NCBI GenBank assembly: GCA_003574895.1
Contig: PJFB01000002.1
Location: 248,001 to 312,000 of the forward strand
Source of the DNA: Geobacter sp.
GTDB taxonomy: Bacteria > Desulfobacterota > Desulfuromonadia > Geobacterales > Pseudopelobacteraceae
Length of the DNA stretch: 64,000 nucleotides
Direction: 5' to 3'
Of the stretch, positions 1-8,482 are shown piece after piece. Position 1 is the stretch's first letter. Each line of letters begins with the position of its first letter. The notes under the pieces are model-generated. The model was not told the DNA's origin, ran no database searches, and was given only the letters and a program-made list of their open reading frames with translations. The position numbers were made by a program, and so were the translations under genes.

Positions 1-683
1 TGCAGTTCCTCCTTGGCCAATAGAGATAGTTCCTGTTCGATCTCCGGGATATGCCGATGTACACCGCCGGCACCATAGGCCTTGAAACCATCGTTCACTT
101 CGCAGTAAAGGCTATCGACCTTGGCCGCCCGCCCCGCCCCGCTGACCCCGGAGGCTGAATCTGCAATGATCCCCTTGGGATCGATCAACCCCTTTTTCAA
201 TAGCGGTGCCAACCCCAGAATGATGCTGGTCGGATAGCAACCGGGGTTGGCAATCAGCTTGGCACCCCTGATCTTGCTGCGCCTGATCTCGGGCAGCCCA
301 TAGACCGCCTTTTTCAGGTTGGCTGGATTGAGATGCGTTTCGTACCAAGCCCCATAGACCTCCGGATCGGCAAGGCGGTAATCTGCCGACAGGTCGATGA
401 CGGTCTTCCCCAGTTTCAGGAATGTCGGCACAACTTCCATGGCCGCCTTGTGCGGTAATGCGGTGAAAATCAGGTCCGCCTTTTCCGCCACCATGACCGG
501 CTCCAGGTTTTCCAACGTCAGGTCGCAACGATGACGCAGGGCCGGGAAAATATCCGATATCTTCTTGCCGGCGCTCTGTTCGGAAGTCAGGCAGGTTACC
601 GCCACTTCGGGATGGCAATGCAGGATTCTGATCAGCTCCATTCCGGTATATCCGCTGGCTCCAACAATGGCAACATTGAGCAT
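1..683 (-). CDS. argC: N-acetyl-gamma-glutamyl-phosphate reductase (3' end outside window)
   Basis: The enzyme reduces N-acetylglutamyl phosphate with NADPH in cytoplasmic arginine synthesis. The reading frame opens with [19 protein letters not shown], the ArgC Rossmann nucleotide-binding start. Further in, [11 protein letters not shown] carries the catalytic cysteine that forms the thioester intermediate. The start ATG at 681-683 follows GGAGG at a normal distance. About 227 codons are visible; the family is about 345 residues, so the C-terminal third lies left of the window. The gene diverges from the SDR gene on its right. Family assignment is firm. Confidence 0.95.
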   Translation of the reverse strand, partial: MLNVAIVGASGYTGMELIRILHCHPEVAVTCLTSEQSAGKKISDIFPALRHRCDLTLENLEPVMVAEKADLIFTALPHKAAMEVVPTFLKLGKTVIDLSADYRLADPEVYGAWYETHLNPANLKKAVYGLPEIRRSKIRGAKLIANPGCYPTSIILGLAPLLKKGLIDPKGIIADSASGVSGAGRAAKVDSLYCEVNDGFKAYGAGGVHRHIPEIEQELSLLAKEEL

Positions 684-995
684 TACAATCCTCCATGGAC
701 AACTGGCGAAATGCGGGCTTCCGATTTTCCGCCCGCCCTCACCACGTTAAGGGATAGCGATTTTCGCAATAGGTATCACTATACCGATCACGGGTAAATT
801 TTGTAACAGAAAATATCAGCTGCAATAATCTGCAGTCATGATGAAAGATGGATCGGGCTTCCTGCAGCTGTGAGCCCTTACCAATTGGTATGTGAGATCA
901 CGGCAGTCAGCCGTTCGACAGGCAGGATTCGGTCTGTTATAAGTAATCGGGTGAGGGATCTGGAATTTATGCCAAATCGAAAGGAGAGTAACCAT
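684..995. other. divergent intergenic region argC / SDR, with a 12-bp palindrome
   Basis: These 312 bases hold no convincing gene. They must contain the promoters of two divergent genes. The clearest element is a perfect 12-bp palindrome, TACCAATTGGTA, at 879-890. The same core, AACCAATTGGTT, recurs inside the SDR gene at 1171-1182. The ribosome binding site AAGGAGAG for the SDR start lies at 981-988. I could not place a convincing -35/-10 pair. Confidence 0.4.
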
Positions 996-1784
996 ATGGA
1001 TCTGAAGATGAATGGAAAAACCGCCCTGGTCTCGGGTTCCACCAAGGGGATCGGCCTGGCGATCGCCACGAAGCTTGCCGCGGAAGGTGCGCGCGTTATC
1101 GTCAATGGTCGCTCCGAGAGCTCTTTGTCCGCAGCACTGGAAAAGATCCGCAACGCCGTACCCGGCGCACAACCAATTGGTTTTGCGGGAGATCTGGCCA
1201 GCGCGGCAGTGGCCGATCAGCTCATAAAACTATATCCGTCACTGGACATCCTGGTCAACAATCTCGGCATATACGAACCACGGCCCTTCGAGGAAATCAG
1301 CGACGATGAGTGGCGGCGTTTCTTCGAGGTCAACGTGTTGAGTGCTGTCAGGTTGGCCAGGGCGTATCTGCCGGCCATGAGGCAGCGCAACTGGGGGCGG
1401 ATCGTTTTCATCAGCAGCGAGAGCGGCGTACAGATACCAGCGGAAATGGTCCATTACGGCATGACCAAGACCGCTTTGTTGGCGGTATCGCGGGGCATTG
1501 CCGAAACTTGCGCCGGAACAGGCATCACGGCCAATGCCGTGCTTCCCGGTCCGACACGTTCCGAGGGCGTAAACGAATTTGTCACCAAAATGGGCGCGGG
1601 CCGCCCCTTTGAAGAATTTGAAGACGAATTCTTCCGAACAGTGCGACCAACCTCGTTGCTCAAGCGATTCGCCACCACCGATGAAGTTGCCAGCATGGTC
1701 GTGTACGTCTGCAGCCCACTGGCTTCCGCCACCACCGGGGCTGCCTTACGGGCCGATGGTGGGGTAGTCAAATCCTGCTTCTGA
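996..1784 (+). CDS. short-chain dehydrogenase/reductase (SDR) family oxidoreductase
   Basis: This is a 262-residue classical SDR. SGSTKGIGLAIA near residue 12 is the glycine-rich NAD(P) loop. NNLG matches the NNAG structural motif, ISSESG gives the catalytic serine, and HYGMTK gives the Tyr-x-x-x-Lys pair. The C-terminal LRADGGVV is also typical. The frame extends upstream, but ATG 996 has AAGGAGAG 7 bases before it and begins right at the fold, so it is preferred. The substrate cannot be told from sequence. A second copy of the upstream ACCAATTGGT palindrome lies inside this gene at 1171-1182. Confidence 0.9.
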   Translation: MDLKMNGKTALVSGSTKGIGLAIATKLAAEGARVIVNGRSESSLSAALEKIRNAVPGAQPIGFAGDLASAAVADQLIKLYPSLDILVNNLGIYEPRPFEEISDDEWRRFFEVNVLSAVRLARAYLPAMRQRNWGRIVFISSESGVQIPAEMVHYGMTKTALLAVSRGIAETCAGTGITANAVLPGPTRSEGVNEFVTKMGAGRPFEEFEDEFFRTVRPTSLLKRFATTDEVASMVVYVCSPLASATTGAALRADGGVVKSCF

Positions 1785-1840
1785 CCAGTCCATGTACAGC
1801 AAAACACCCAGTGTGATGCAAAGGCGGCATCGGGAGTATC

Positions 1841-2296
1841 TCAGGGTTTGGCAGTGAAGCTGCCGAAGGTGGGGACATCTTCATTTCCCCTGAATTGGGG
1901 GGCAGCTTCCGTCAGCCAGTAATAATAGCTGAAGTGTATCTGCTTGATCTGTATGCCGGGAGGAGTATGAAATGCCATTTTGAATGGCTCTTTCCTGCCT
2001 GGCGAGATATAGGTGGGAAAATCGGCATAGGTCTGCCGACCGAAGATATTGCCCTGCTGGTCCATCGGCCTAGCGGTTATTTCAAAATCCCTCAGGTAAT
2101 ATGAGCGGAGGTTGCTGACTGTCCCGGTCACCAGGATGGTGTTCCCATGAGCTTCAGAACGCCACGCAACCTCAACATCATAGTAGCTGAATCGATGGGA
2201 CGAGAAGGCCGGATTACTGTCCAATTCCTTGTGGTAGGCACTGCAGCCGGCAGTAGCCAGCAGGAGCAGTGCAAACCAGAATAACCTTTTCAACAT
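1841..2296 (-). CDS. putative lipoprotein of unknown function
   Basis: The product has about 151 residues and begins MLKRLFWFALLLLATAGC, a charged n-region, hydrophobic core and lipobox with Cys18. It should be lipidated and anchored in the envelope. The remainder is a single small domain with a beta-rich look and no recognisable catalytic motif. A TTG start two codons earlier is possible, but ATG 2296 sits at a better distance from GAGGG. It lies 21 bases downstream of the DJ-1/PfpI gene and may share its transcript. Confidence 0.72.
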   Translation of the reverse strand: MLKRLFWFALLLLATAGCSAYHKELDSNPAFSSHRFSYYDVEVAWRSEAHGNTILVTGTVSNLRSYYLRDFEITARPMDQQGNIFGRQTYADFPTYISPGRKEPFKMAFHTPPGIQIKQIHFSYYYWLTEAAPQFRGNEDVPTFGSFTAKP

Positions 2297-2317
2297 CTGC
2301 AATGCCCTCTTTTCGAG

Positions 2318-2854
2318 TCATCCCCAATATACCTGGGAGACAGCGGCCTCGCATTTCGGCAACAACCGCATCACTTCGCGCATGAATGCCGGCAGGTCGC
2401 CAGGCTGGCGCGATGTGACCAGCAGGCCGTCCACAACAACCTCGCGGTCTTCGTACAATGCACCCGCATCCTCCAACTCCTTGGCAACCGTCCGGTAGCA
2501 GGTGGACCGGAGGTTATGCATCAAACCGGCTGATATCAATATCTGCGGGCCATGACAGATGGCGCCCACCGGCTTGTTGCACGCAAAAAAATGCGTCGCT
2601 ATGGCCTGGACCTTGGGATTGTTGCGAATTACCCCCGGTGCCTTTCCTCCCGGCAGGATGAGCGCCTTGTATATGGTCGGATCAACATCGGCGAAGCTCA
2701 GCTCGGCCTGAACCTCATAGCCATGTTTACCTTGGATGGTTCCTCGTTTCATGGCTGCCACATCCACCTCGTACCCGGCCTCCTGTAGCCGATACAATGG
2801 AACCAGCAGCTCGGTATCCTCAAAGTTGTCCGCACTCATAATCAGAACTCTCAT
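2318..2854 (-). CDS. DJ-1/PfpI family protein
   Basis: This 178-residue protein is a single flavodoxin-like DJ-1/PfpI domain. The nucleophile elbow reads GAICHGPQIL with Cys100 and His101, and Glu15 in FEDTELL is the conserved acidic partner. ALILPGGKAPG is the usual glycine turn. Relatives are intracellular cysteine peptidases, glyoxalases or deglycases; the sequence does not separate these. The ATG follows GAGGAGA. The neighbouring lipoprotein gene lies downstream on the same strand. Confidence 0.9.
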   Translation of the reverse strand: MRVLIMSADNFEDTELLVPLYRLQEAGYEVDVAAMKRGTIQGKHGYEVQAELSFADVDPTIYKALILPGGKAPGVIRNNPKVQAIATHFFACNKPVGAICHGPQILISAGLMHNLRSTCYRTVAKELEDAGALYEDREVVVDGLLVTSRQPGDLPAFMREVMRLLPKCEAAVSQVYWG

Positions 2855-3096
2855 GGCCTGTCTCCTCTTGCCGATTCATCCGGCATTAACAAAATCATTC
2901 TGCCAAGCTTCCATCTCCGGAAAAGCCGTCCATAGTCCTGGCATACCTCTTTGGCAAACAGCCTGGATCAGTCCGGCAAAATAATCTGTTGGCTACCATT
3001 GGCAGTCACAACCTGTCCCACTCTCTACCTTTCTTATTATAAACCATAAAAGTAATAACAAGTTGCAATTAAAATAACTGGCAGACGAGTTTGTTT

Positions 3097-3699
3097 CTAG
3101 CGGGCAGTGCCAACAAGATCGTCAACCGTGCAGAACCTTGCTCCGGCACTCCCCATTTTCTCCAAAGCCTGCTCGGAATCTCCAGGTGCAATGTTTACCC
3201 CCGCGATTGCATCCGTGAACACGGTAACATCAAAACCTGCCCGACGCGCCCCCAGGACTGATGCCTGGACGCAATAATCGGTTGCAAGCCCGCCGACAAA
3301 AATGTGTCGAACCTGCAAAGAAGAAAGGATATCCTGTAACGTTCTCCCATCAGCCGACTTCCCATCAAAGGCGGAATAGCCGTCACTACCGGGTTCAATG
3401 CCCTTGGAAATGATCACCGCCCCATCAGGAAGGAGCAAATCGGCATGAAAGTCAGCGCCGTTACTGCCCTGAATGCAGTGCGGTGGCCAAATACCGCCGT
3501 AATCCTTGAAATGACCGCTTCTGGCCGGATGCCAGTCGCGGCTGGCCAACACCGGCAGCTCCTGCGACACAAAGAATTGAATAGCCAGATTGAGCGGTTC
3601 CACCACCCGGTCGCCTTCAGCCACCGGCAACGAACCGCCAGGGCAAAAGTCGTTCTGGAGATCCACTATCAGAAGTGCTGAACGTTGTTCCATAATCAT
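3097..3699 (-). CDS. pncA: nicotinamidase
   Basis: The enzyme hydrolyses nicotinamide to nicotinate plus ammonia in NAD salvage. The catalytic triad is visible as Asp13 in LLIVDLQNDF, Lys99 in IISKGIEPGSDGYSAF, and Cys143 in ATDYCVQASV. Asp55, His57 and His74 match the metal ligands. At 200 residues it is of normal length. Its start overlaps the stop of pncB by four bases (ATGA), which indicates translational coupling. An internal ATG two codons later is also possible. The downstream enzyme in the pathway is the pncB product encoded just upstream. Confidence 0.93.
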   Translation of the reverse strand: MIMEQRSALLIVDLQNDFCPGGSLPVAEGDRVVEPLNLAIQFFVSQELPVLASRDWHPARSGHFKDYGGIWPPHCIQGSNGADFHADLLLPDGAVIISKGIEPGSDGYSAFDGKSADGRTLQDILSSLQVRHIFVGGLATDYCVQASVLGARRAGFDVTVFTDAIAGVNIAPGDSEQALEKMGSAGARFCTVDDLVGTAR

Positions 3700-5120
3700 T
3701 CCCCTTTTCGGATGTCATTGATCAACATGTTTCGCAGGTCGTTCAAACTGCCGGAGATGGACACCTTGTAGCGATGCGGATTGATGAAACGAAGGCAGCC
3801 TTGTGGCAGCAGCGACAGATCTCGGCGGGTGCGTTCAGCCATGGTGCCCAGGGTTTCGGGGGCATTGGTGCGCCGGCCGTTTTCCATTACCACCCGGCGC
3901 AAGTCATATAGGTGGCATCCTGGCGGGAGTGTGGTGTGCCGCAAGGGGTTGATCGGGTCATAGACCTTATCCCCACCCTGTATTCGGTCGTCCTGCAGAC
4001 AAACCACATCCTGGACAAAGTGGCCGTCTTCTCCTATGGCCCGCAAGAGTTGTTTCTTGCCCGGAAGAGTCGCCTTGGCGATATCACTGGTCACCTTCAG
4101 CTTTGGCTGACCATCCGCCGCCACCAACTTGTAAACACCACCCAGCGCTCCGCCACCAACTCCTTCGCCGGTCGCCAGCTTGGTGCCGACACCGTAGATA
4201 TCGATTTTCCCCCCCTCCAGCCGTATCGATTCAATCACATTCTCGTCAAGCTCGTTGGAGGCCACTATGCGGACATTGCCAAAACCGGCCTCGTCAAGCA
4301 TCAGCCGAGCTTGTTGGGACAGAAAGGCCAGGTCTCCGGAATCGATGCGGATGCCGCGCAGTTCATGCCCCTGTTTCCTCAACTCGCGCGCCACGGTAAT
4401 GGTGTTGGGCAGGCCGCTTTTCAGGGTGTCGTAGGTATCGACCAGCAGGATGGTGCTGTCCGGGAAGACATCCGCATAGGCGCGAAACGCGCTCAGTTCG
4501 TCAGGAAAGGCCTGTACCCAGCTGTGGGCATGGGTTCCCCGCACCGGCAGGCCGTAAACCATGCCGGCCAGTACGTTGCTGGTACCCTGCACCCCACCTA
4601 TACAGGCGGCCCTGGAGGCGGAGAGACCGCCATCGGGCCCTTGGGCGCGGCGCAACCCGAACTCGATCACCTCCGCCCCATCAGCCGCATGGCAGATGCG
4701 GGCTCCCTTGGTGGCAATCAAGGTCTGGAAATTGATGTTGGTAAGCAGGGCCGTCTCCACGAACTGGGCTTCGGCAAGGGTACCTTCCACCGTCAGGAGC
4801 GGCTCATTGGCAAAGACCGCAGTCCCTTCCTGCGGTGCCGTAATTTTCCCCCGGAAACGGAACTCCCGCAGAAACTCAATGAACCGTTCACGAAACAAAC
4901 CGGTCCCCCGCAGATAGTCCAGCTCTTCCGGCTGGAAGCGCAATTGCTCCAGATACTCAAGTGCCGTCTCCAGCCCGGCAAAGACGGCATAGCCCCCTTC
5001 AAAGGGATTGGTGCGAAAAAAAAGGTCGAACACCGCCGGCTTTTCCGCCATCCCCTCCTCAAGATAGCCGGCCAGCATGGTCAACTCATACAGGTCTGTC
5101 AAAAGCGGCGAGTAAAGCAT
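3696..5120 (-). CDS. pncB: nicotinate phosphoribosyltransferase
   Basis: The enzyme converts nicotinate, PRPP and ATP to nicotinate mononucleotide. The 474-residue protein starts MLYSPLLTDLYELTM, the standard N-terminus of the family, and contains EFGLRRAQGPDGG and the phosphate-binding IRIDSGDLAFLS. The frame is open for 31 more codons upstream, but ATG 5120 has GGAGG 6 bases before it and matches family length. It forms a two-gene operon with pncA by ATGA overlap, so nicotinamide can be deamidated and directly ribosylated. Confidence 0.95.
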   Translation of the reverse strand: MLYSPLLTDLYELTMLAGYLEEGMAEKPAVFDLFFRTNPFEGGYAVFAGLETALEYLEQLRFQPEELDYLRGTGLFRERFIEFLREFRFRGKITAPQEGTAVFANEPLLTVEGTLAEAQFVETALLTNINFQTLIATKGARICHAADGAEVIEFGLRRAQGPDGGLSASRAACIGGVQGTSNVLAGMVYGLPVRGTHAHSWVQAFPDELSAFRAYADVFPDSTILLVDTYDTLKSGLPNTITVARELRKQGHELRGIRIDSGDLAFLSQQARLMLDEAGFGNVRIVASNELDENVIESIRLEGGKIDIYGVGTKLATGEGVGGGALGGVYKLVAADGQPKLKVTSDIAKATLPGKKQLLRAIGEDGHFVQDVVCLQDDRIQGGDKVYDPINPLRHTTLPPGCHLYDLRRVVMENGRRTNAPETLGTMAERTRRDLSLLPQGCLRFINPHRYKVSISGSLNDLRNMLINDIRKGE

Positions 5121-5390
5121 GATGCCTCCACATGAACAGCATTGATTATCCAGCGTCACATAACATAGCACCATCACTCGGGATGGACAACCCGAACCAA
5201 TATGAGACGCCATCAGGATTATTCCAAAAATTTGTCGGACGTAGTAGTATGGCTATCCGAAAGCGGTCCGGGGGGGGCCGATGGCCTGGAAGGTGCCTAT
5301 CCAAGCCGCTTCACGCTCCTAAATAGGAACAACGATATGCCCGGGGAATTGTCTCATTTGCTTTCAACAAAGGACCACAGGAGGCATGAA

Positions 5391-6077
5391 ATGAAAGTAG
5401 TCGCCATAATAGCCAGCCCGCGCGGGATGCAGGGCAATACCGGGCGCCTGCTGGAGGAGGTTCTGGCTGGAGCAAGGGGAGCCGGTGCCGAAACAGAGAC
5501 ACTTCCCCTGAATACCTTGAATGTGCGACCATGCCTGGCCTGCGATGCCTGCCACAAGACCGGCATTTGCGGCATCAAAGACGATTATGAAGCCATCAAG
5601 AACAAGCTCCTGGCCTGTGACGGCTTCATCCTGGCCAGCCCGAACTATATCTTCAGCGTCACCGCCCAGATGAAGGCACTTTTCGACCGCTGCAACGGAC
5701 TGATCCACTGCATGGCGCTGGAGGGGAAATATGCCGTTGTGGTCGAAACATCCGGAGGAGGCGATGACGAGGAAGTACTTACCTATATGGAACGATTCAT
5801 AAATACCCTGGGAGCGAATTCTGTGGGGGGAATCGGGTCTCCCATGGCCGGCACCAGAATCTTCCCTGACCAGGACCAGCTCTTTACCACCGCCAGGGTA
5901 CTGGGGCAGGAACTATGTCAATGCATCAAAGATAAAAGGATTTTTACGGAACAGGCAGCCTTTCATGAAAAATTCAAAGCACGCATGACCGGGTTGGTGG
6001 AGTTCATGCAGGATTCCTGGCTGTTTGAACGCGATCATTGGGCCAAAATGGACCCATCCGAGGTGAAACATGTTTGA
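5391..6077 (+). CDS. NAD(P)H-dependent FMN reductase-like / iron-sulfur flavoprotein family
   Basis: The 228-residue product has a flavodoxin-like fold. It opens [18 protein letters not shown], the FMN phosphate-binding loop, and continues [18 protein letters not shown], a cysteine-rich loop as in the iron-sulfur flavoproteins of anaerobes. [16 protein letters not shown] is the second conserved flavin contact. ATG 5391 was chosen for the CAGGAGG ribosome site; the longer open frame has no counterpart. A flavoredoxin and a CxxC mini-protein follow, which suggests a small redox module. The electron donor and acceptor are unknown. Confidence 0.85.
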   Translation: MKVVAIIASPRGMQGNTGRLLEEVLAGARGAGAETETLPLNTLNVRPCLACDACHKTGICGIKDDYEAIKNKLLACDGFILASPNYIFSVTAQMKALFDRCNGLIHCMALEGKYAVVVETSGGGDDEEVLTYMERFINTLGANSVGGIGSPMAGTRIFPDQDQLFTTARVLGQELCQCIKDKRIFTEQAAFHEKFKARMTGLVEFMQDSWLFERDHWAKMDPSEVKHV

Positions 6078-6156
6078 AGTTCAGTATAACGAGGAGATGG
6101 AGGCGGAAATCAAGCGCCTTGAAGCAGAAAATCGCAAAGCCCAAGGAGAAGTTACC

Positions 6157-6729
6157 ATGAAGAAATCTGTCGGAGCCAAAACCTTGCTTTTTCCTACCCC
6201 GACACTGATGGTCGGGACCTATGACCAGACTGGCAAACCCAACCTGATGAACGCGGCCTGGGGGGGCATCTGCTGTTCCCAACCACCGTGCGTTGCAGTG
6301 TCCCTGCGCAAGGCCACCTATTCCCACGCTGCCATTGTGGAGCGCAAAGCCTTTACGGTAGGAATGGCTGGCGAATCCAGGATTATGGAAGCGGATTACA
6401 TGGGCATCGTTTCCGGGCGTGACGTCGACAAATTTGCCGGCGCCGGGCTGACGCCGGTCAAAAGTGATTTGGTTGATGCGCCTTATGCAGAGGAATTTCC
6501 GGTGGTTCTTGAATGCCGGCTGCTGCACATTGTCGAGATCGGCCTGCACACCCAATTCATAGGCGAAATTGTCGATGTAAAGGCCGATGCCGACGTATTG
6601 GGTGATGATGGCCTGCCCGAGATCATGAAGATCAAACCCCTGATCTATGATACCGCCCACAAGGGATACCACGGTGTCGGCCCGCTGCTTGGCAAAGCAT
6701 TTTCTATCGGCAAGGGGTTGCAAAAATGA
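6157..6729 (+). CDS. flavin reductase domain protein (flavoredoxin-like)
   Basis: The 190-residue product resembles flavoredoxins of anaerobes, FMN-binding split-barrel proteins that take part in electron transfer. [20 protein letters not shown] and [18 protein letters not shown] match the FMN-binding strands. The frame also allows a start at 6070, overlapping the previous gene by 8 bases and adding a charged helix. I prefer ATG 6157 because AAGGAG lies just before it and family members begin at MKKSxGAK. Its last bases overlap the following small gene (ATGA), so the three genes form one operon. Confidence 0.86.
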   Translation: MKKSVGAKTLLFPTPTLMVGTYDQTGKPNLMNAAWGGICCSQPPCVAVSLRKATYSHAAIVERKAFTVGMAGESRIMEADYMGIVSGRDVDKFAGAGLTPVKSDLVDAPYAEEFPVVLECRLLHIVEIGLHTQFIGEIVDVKADADVLGDDGLPEIMKIKPLIYDTAHKGYHGVGPLLGKAFSIGKGLQK

Positions 6730-6923
6730 GCAACCCGGCAGCAACCTCCATGGACCGCACACTGGCCCGCCTGTGCGAACTTTGTCCGGTCTGCCGCAGC
6801 GCGCGTCACAGCCAGAAAGGTCTCGCCTTTGCGATTGTCAAGAACGTGGAAGAGGGGATCTGCCCATTTTGCAAAGCCTATGAGCGGGTACATGGGAAAA
6901 AAGCCCACGAGGCAGGAGATTAA
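6726..6923 (+). CDS. 65-aa protein with clustered CxxC motifs
   Basis: This small protein starts in an ATGA overlap with the flavoredoxin gene, which strongly suggests that it is translated. It contains LCELCPVC, giving three closely spaced cysteines, and CPFC, an arrangement suited to a single zinc site or a redox dithiol. The rest is short and charged. I do not recognise a named family. From its position it may be an accessory of the two flavoproteins upstream, but this is inference. Confidence 0.65.
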   Translation: MSNPAATSMDRTLARLCELCPVCRSARHSQKGLAFAIVKNVEEGICPFCKAYERVHGKKAHEAGD

Positions 6924-7016
6924 GCCAGCGGACATGGCGATAATTGGCCGCACCCGCCGGAGCATTCCTCCAATATAAGCGGAAGAAACTAAGTATTCGT
7001 CACTGATCGCTTTGGA

Positions 7017-7050
7017 CAAAAAAGGGGAAACCCTTGCGGATTTCCCCTTG
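7017..7050 (-). terminator. intrinsic terminator of rplM-rpsI
   Basis: On the minus strand AAGGGGAAA pairs with TTTCCCCTT around a 10-base loop and is followed directly by a T run. It lies about 30 bases past the rpsI stop. Confidence 0.85.
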
Positions 7051-7077
7051 ATAAACCTTTGTACAACATTCCAGTGA

Positions 7078-7470
7078 TTAACGCTTGGAGAACTGGAACC
7101 TGGCACGGGCAGCTTTGCGCCCATATTTCTTGCGTTCCTTTACACGCGAATCGCGGGTAATGAAGCCGGCTTTCTTGAGATTGCCGCGCAACTCGGGATC
7201 GGTTTCCAACAGGGCCTTGGTGATGCCGTGCCTGATGGCGCCTGCCTGGCCTGAGTCGCCGCCGCCTTGGACGGTCACGTAGATATCGAATTTACCAACA
7301 GTTTCGGTAAGTTCCAGAGACTGGCGAACAACCATCTTGGATGTTTCGCGCCCAAAATATTCGTCCAGGCTCTTGTTGTTGACGGTGATATTCCCTGCGC
7401 CCGGCTTGAGCCATACCCTGGCTACCGAGCTCTTGCGCTTACCTGTTCCGTAATAACTAACTGCTGCCAT
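7078..7470 (-). CDS. rpsI: 30S ribosomal protein S9
   Basis: A component of the small ribosomal subunit whose C-terminal tail reaches the P site. The protein has the standard 130 residues, begins [20 protein letters not shown] and ends in the basic tail with [17 protein letters not shown], the lysine-arginine end that contacts P-site tRNA. The start has GAGGAGA upstream. It follows rplM by 20 bases, the near-universal L13-S9 pair, and is closed by an intrinsic terminator. Confidence 0.98.
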   Translation of the reverse strand: MAAVSYYGTGKRKSSVARVWLKPGAGNITVNNKSLDEYFGRETSKMVVRQSLELTETVGKFDIYVTVQGGGDSGQAGAIRHGITKALLETDPELRGNLKKAGFITRDSRVKERKKYGRKAARARFQFSKR

Positions 7471-7490
7471 ATCGTTACTCTCCTCGGAGA

Positions 7491-7919
7491 TTAAATTACC
7501 AGATTCTTGGGCTGCTGGGCTTCATGTGGATGACTGCTTCCAGCGTAGATCTTGAGCTTATTGAGCATGTGCCTGGAAAGCTTGTTTTTGGGAAGCATCC
7601 CCTTGACAGCCTTCTTGATGACATCAGAGGGTTTTTTCTCCAAAAGCTTCTCAGCAGTGATTTCCTTGAGGCCACCAGGGAAACCGGAATGGCTGTAGTA
7701 GATCTTGTCGGACAGCTTGCGGCCGGTCAAGGCGATCTTCTCGGCATTCACAACGATAACGAAATCGCCGGTATCCACGCTGGGCGTGTAAATAGCCTTG
7801 TTCTTGCCACGCAGGATGTTGGCCACCGTGGAGGCCAACCTGCCGAGCACTACATCCTGAGCATCAACCAGATACCAGTCCCGCTTTACATTCTCAATTT
7901 TTGCGACTTCGGTTTTCAT
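7491..7919 (-). CDS. rplM: 50S ribosomal protein L13
   Basis: An early-assembling large-subunit protein. From ATG 7919 it has 142 residues, the same as the E. coli protein. It starts [20 protein letters not shown] and contains [18 protein letters not shown] and the C-terminal [16 protein letters not shown], all typical. The open frame extends upstream, but the start at 7919 is preceded by GAGGA and fits the family. A TTGACA promoter lies about 80 bases upstream. Confidence 0.98.
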   Translation of the reverse strand: MKTEVAKIENVKRDWYLVDAQDVVLGRLASTVANILRGKNKAIYTPSVDTGDFVIVVNAEKIALTGRKLSDKIYYSHSGFPGGLKEITAEKLLEKKPSDVIKKAVKGMLPKNKLSRHMLNKLKIYAGSSHPHEAQQPKNLVI

Positions 7920-7977
7920 AAATTCCTCACATGTTGCATAAACAGACCACAGGCCCATGTTTTTTTTGAAGAGGTGT

Positions 7978-8006
7978 AAATTACTGAAAGAATGGCGGCG
8001 TGTCAA
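7978..8006 (-). promoter_or_regulatory. probable sigma-70 promoter for rplM-rpsI
   Basis: On the minus strand a perfect TTGACA (8006-8001) is followed after 17 bases by TAATTT (7983-7978). It points at rplM. An AGCAAAAA/TTTTTGCT inverted repeat lies just upstream and gives an A/T-rich flank. Confidence 0.6.
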
Positions 8007-8114
8007 GCAAAAAATCTTTTTGCTATTTTCGCAAGGCGAACAATGTTGTCAATATCCATGTTTCGTGCTACAAGTCCAAGCTGCACGAGCACCAATCCTA
8101 CGGAGTTTGCCAAC

Positions 8115-8402
8115 ATGAAATTAACCGTTGCCGAAGTGGAACATGTCGCCCGACTGGCTCGACTGGAGTTGACTGAGGACGAGAAGAATCTCTTTGCAGG
8201 ACAGATGGGCGCAATCCTTGGCTATGTCAAAAAACTCAACGAGCTGAATACCGACGATATACTGCCGACCTCTCACGCGGTTCCCATGGAGAACGCCTTC
8301 CGAGCCGACCAGACCTGTCCGTCCATCGGCATTGACAAAGCACTGGCCAACGCGCCCAAGCGAGTCGATAGCTTTTACTACGTACCAAAGGTAATAGAAT
8401 AA
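8115..8402 (+). CDS. gatC: Asp-tRNA(Asn)/Glu-tRNA(Gln) amidotransferase subunit C
   Basis: The small stabilising subunit of the GatCAB amidotransferase, which makes Gln-tRNA(Gln) and/or Asn-tRNA(Asn) from the mischarged forms. The 95-residue protein begins MKLTVAEVEHVARLARLELT and contains LPTSHAVPMENAFRAD, both family signatures. ATG 8115 is preceded by CGGAG; an upstream in-frame start is judged spurious. It opens the gatC-gatA-gatB run. Confidence 0.95.
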   Translation: MKLTVAEVEHVARLARLELTEDEKNLFAGQMGAILGYVKKLNELNTDDILPTSHAVPMENAFRADQTCPSIGIDKALANAPKRVDSFYYVPKVIE

Positions 8403-8482
8403 CATAAAATTCTTCAGTATCACGACGATTCGCCACTGGCAAACCTCAGAGAGGGGACCGCCACTGTCGAAATGGAGCATAA

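Noticed and set aside
3912-5135. Long plus-strand open frame (407 codons) across pncB
   Set aside because: It lies antisense to pncB, whose family motifs are complete. The frame has no domain and no ribosome site, and arises from GC-rich codon structure.
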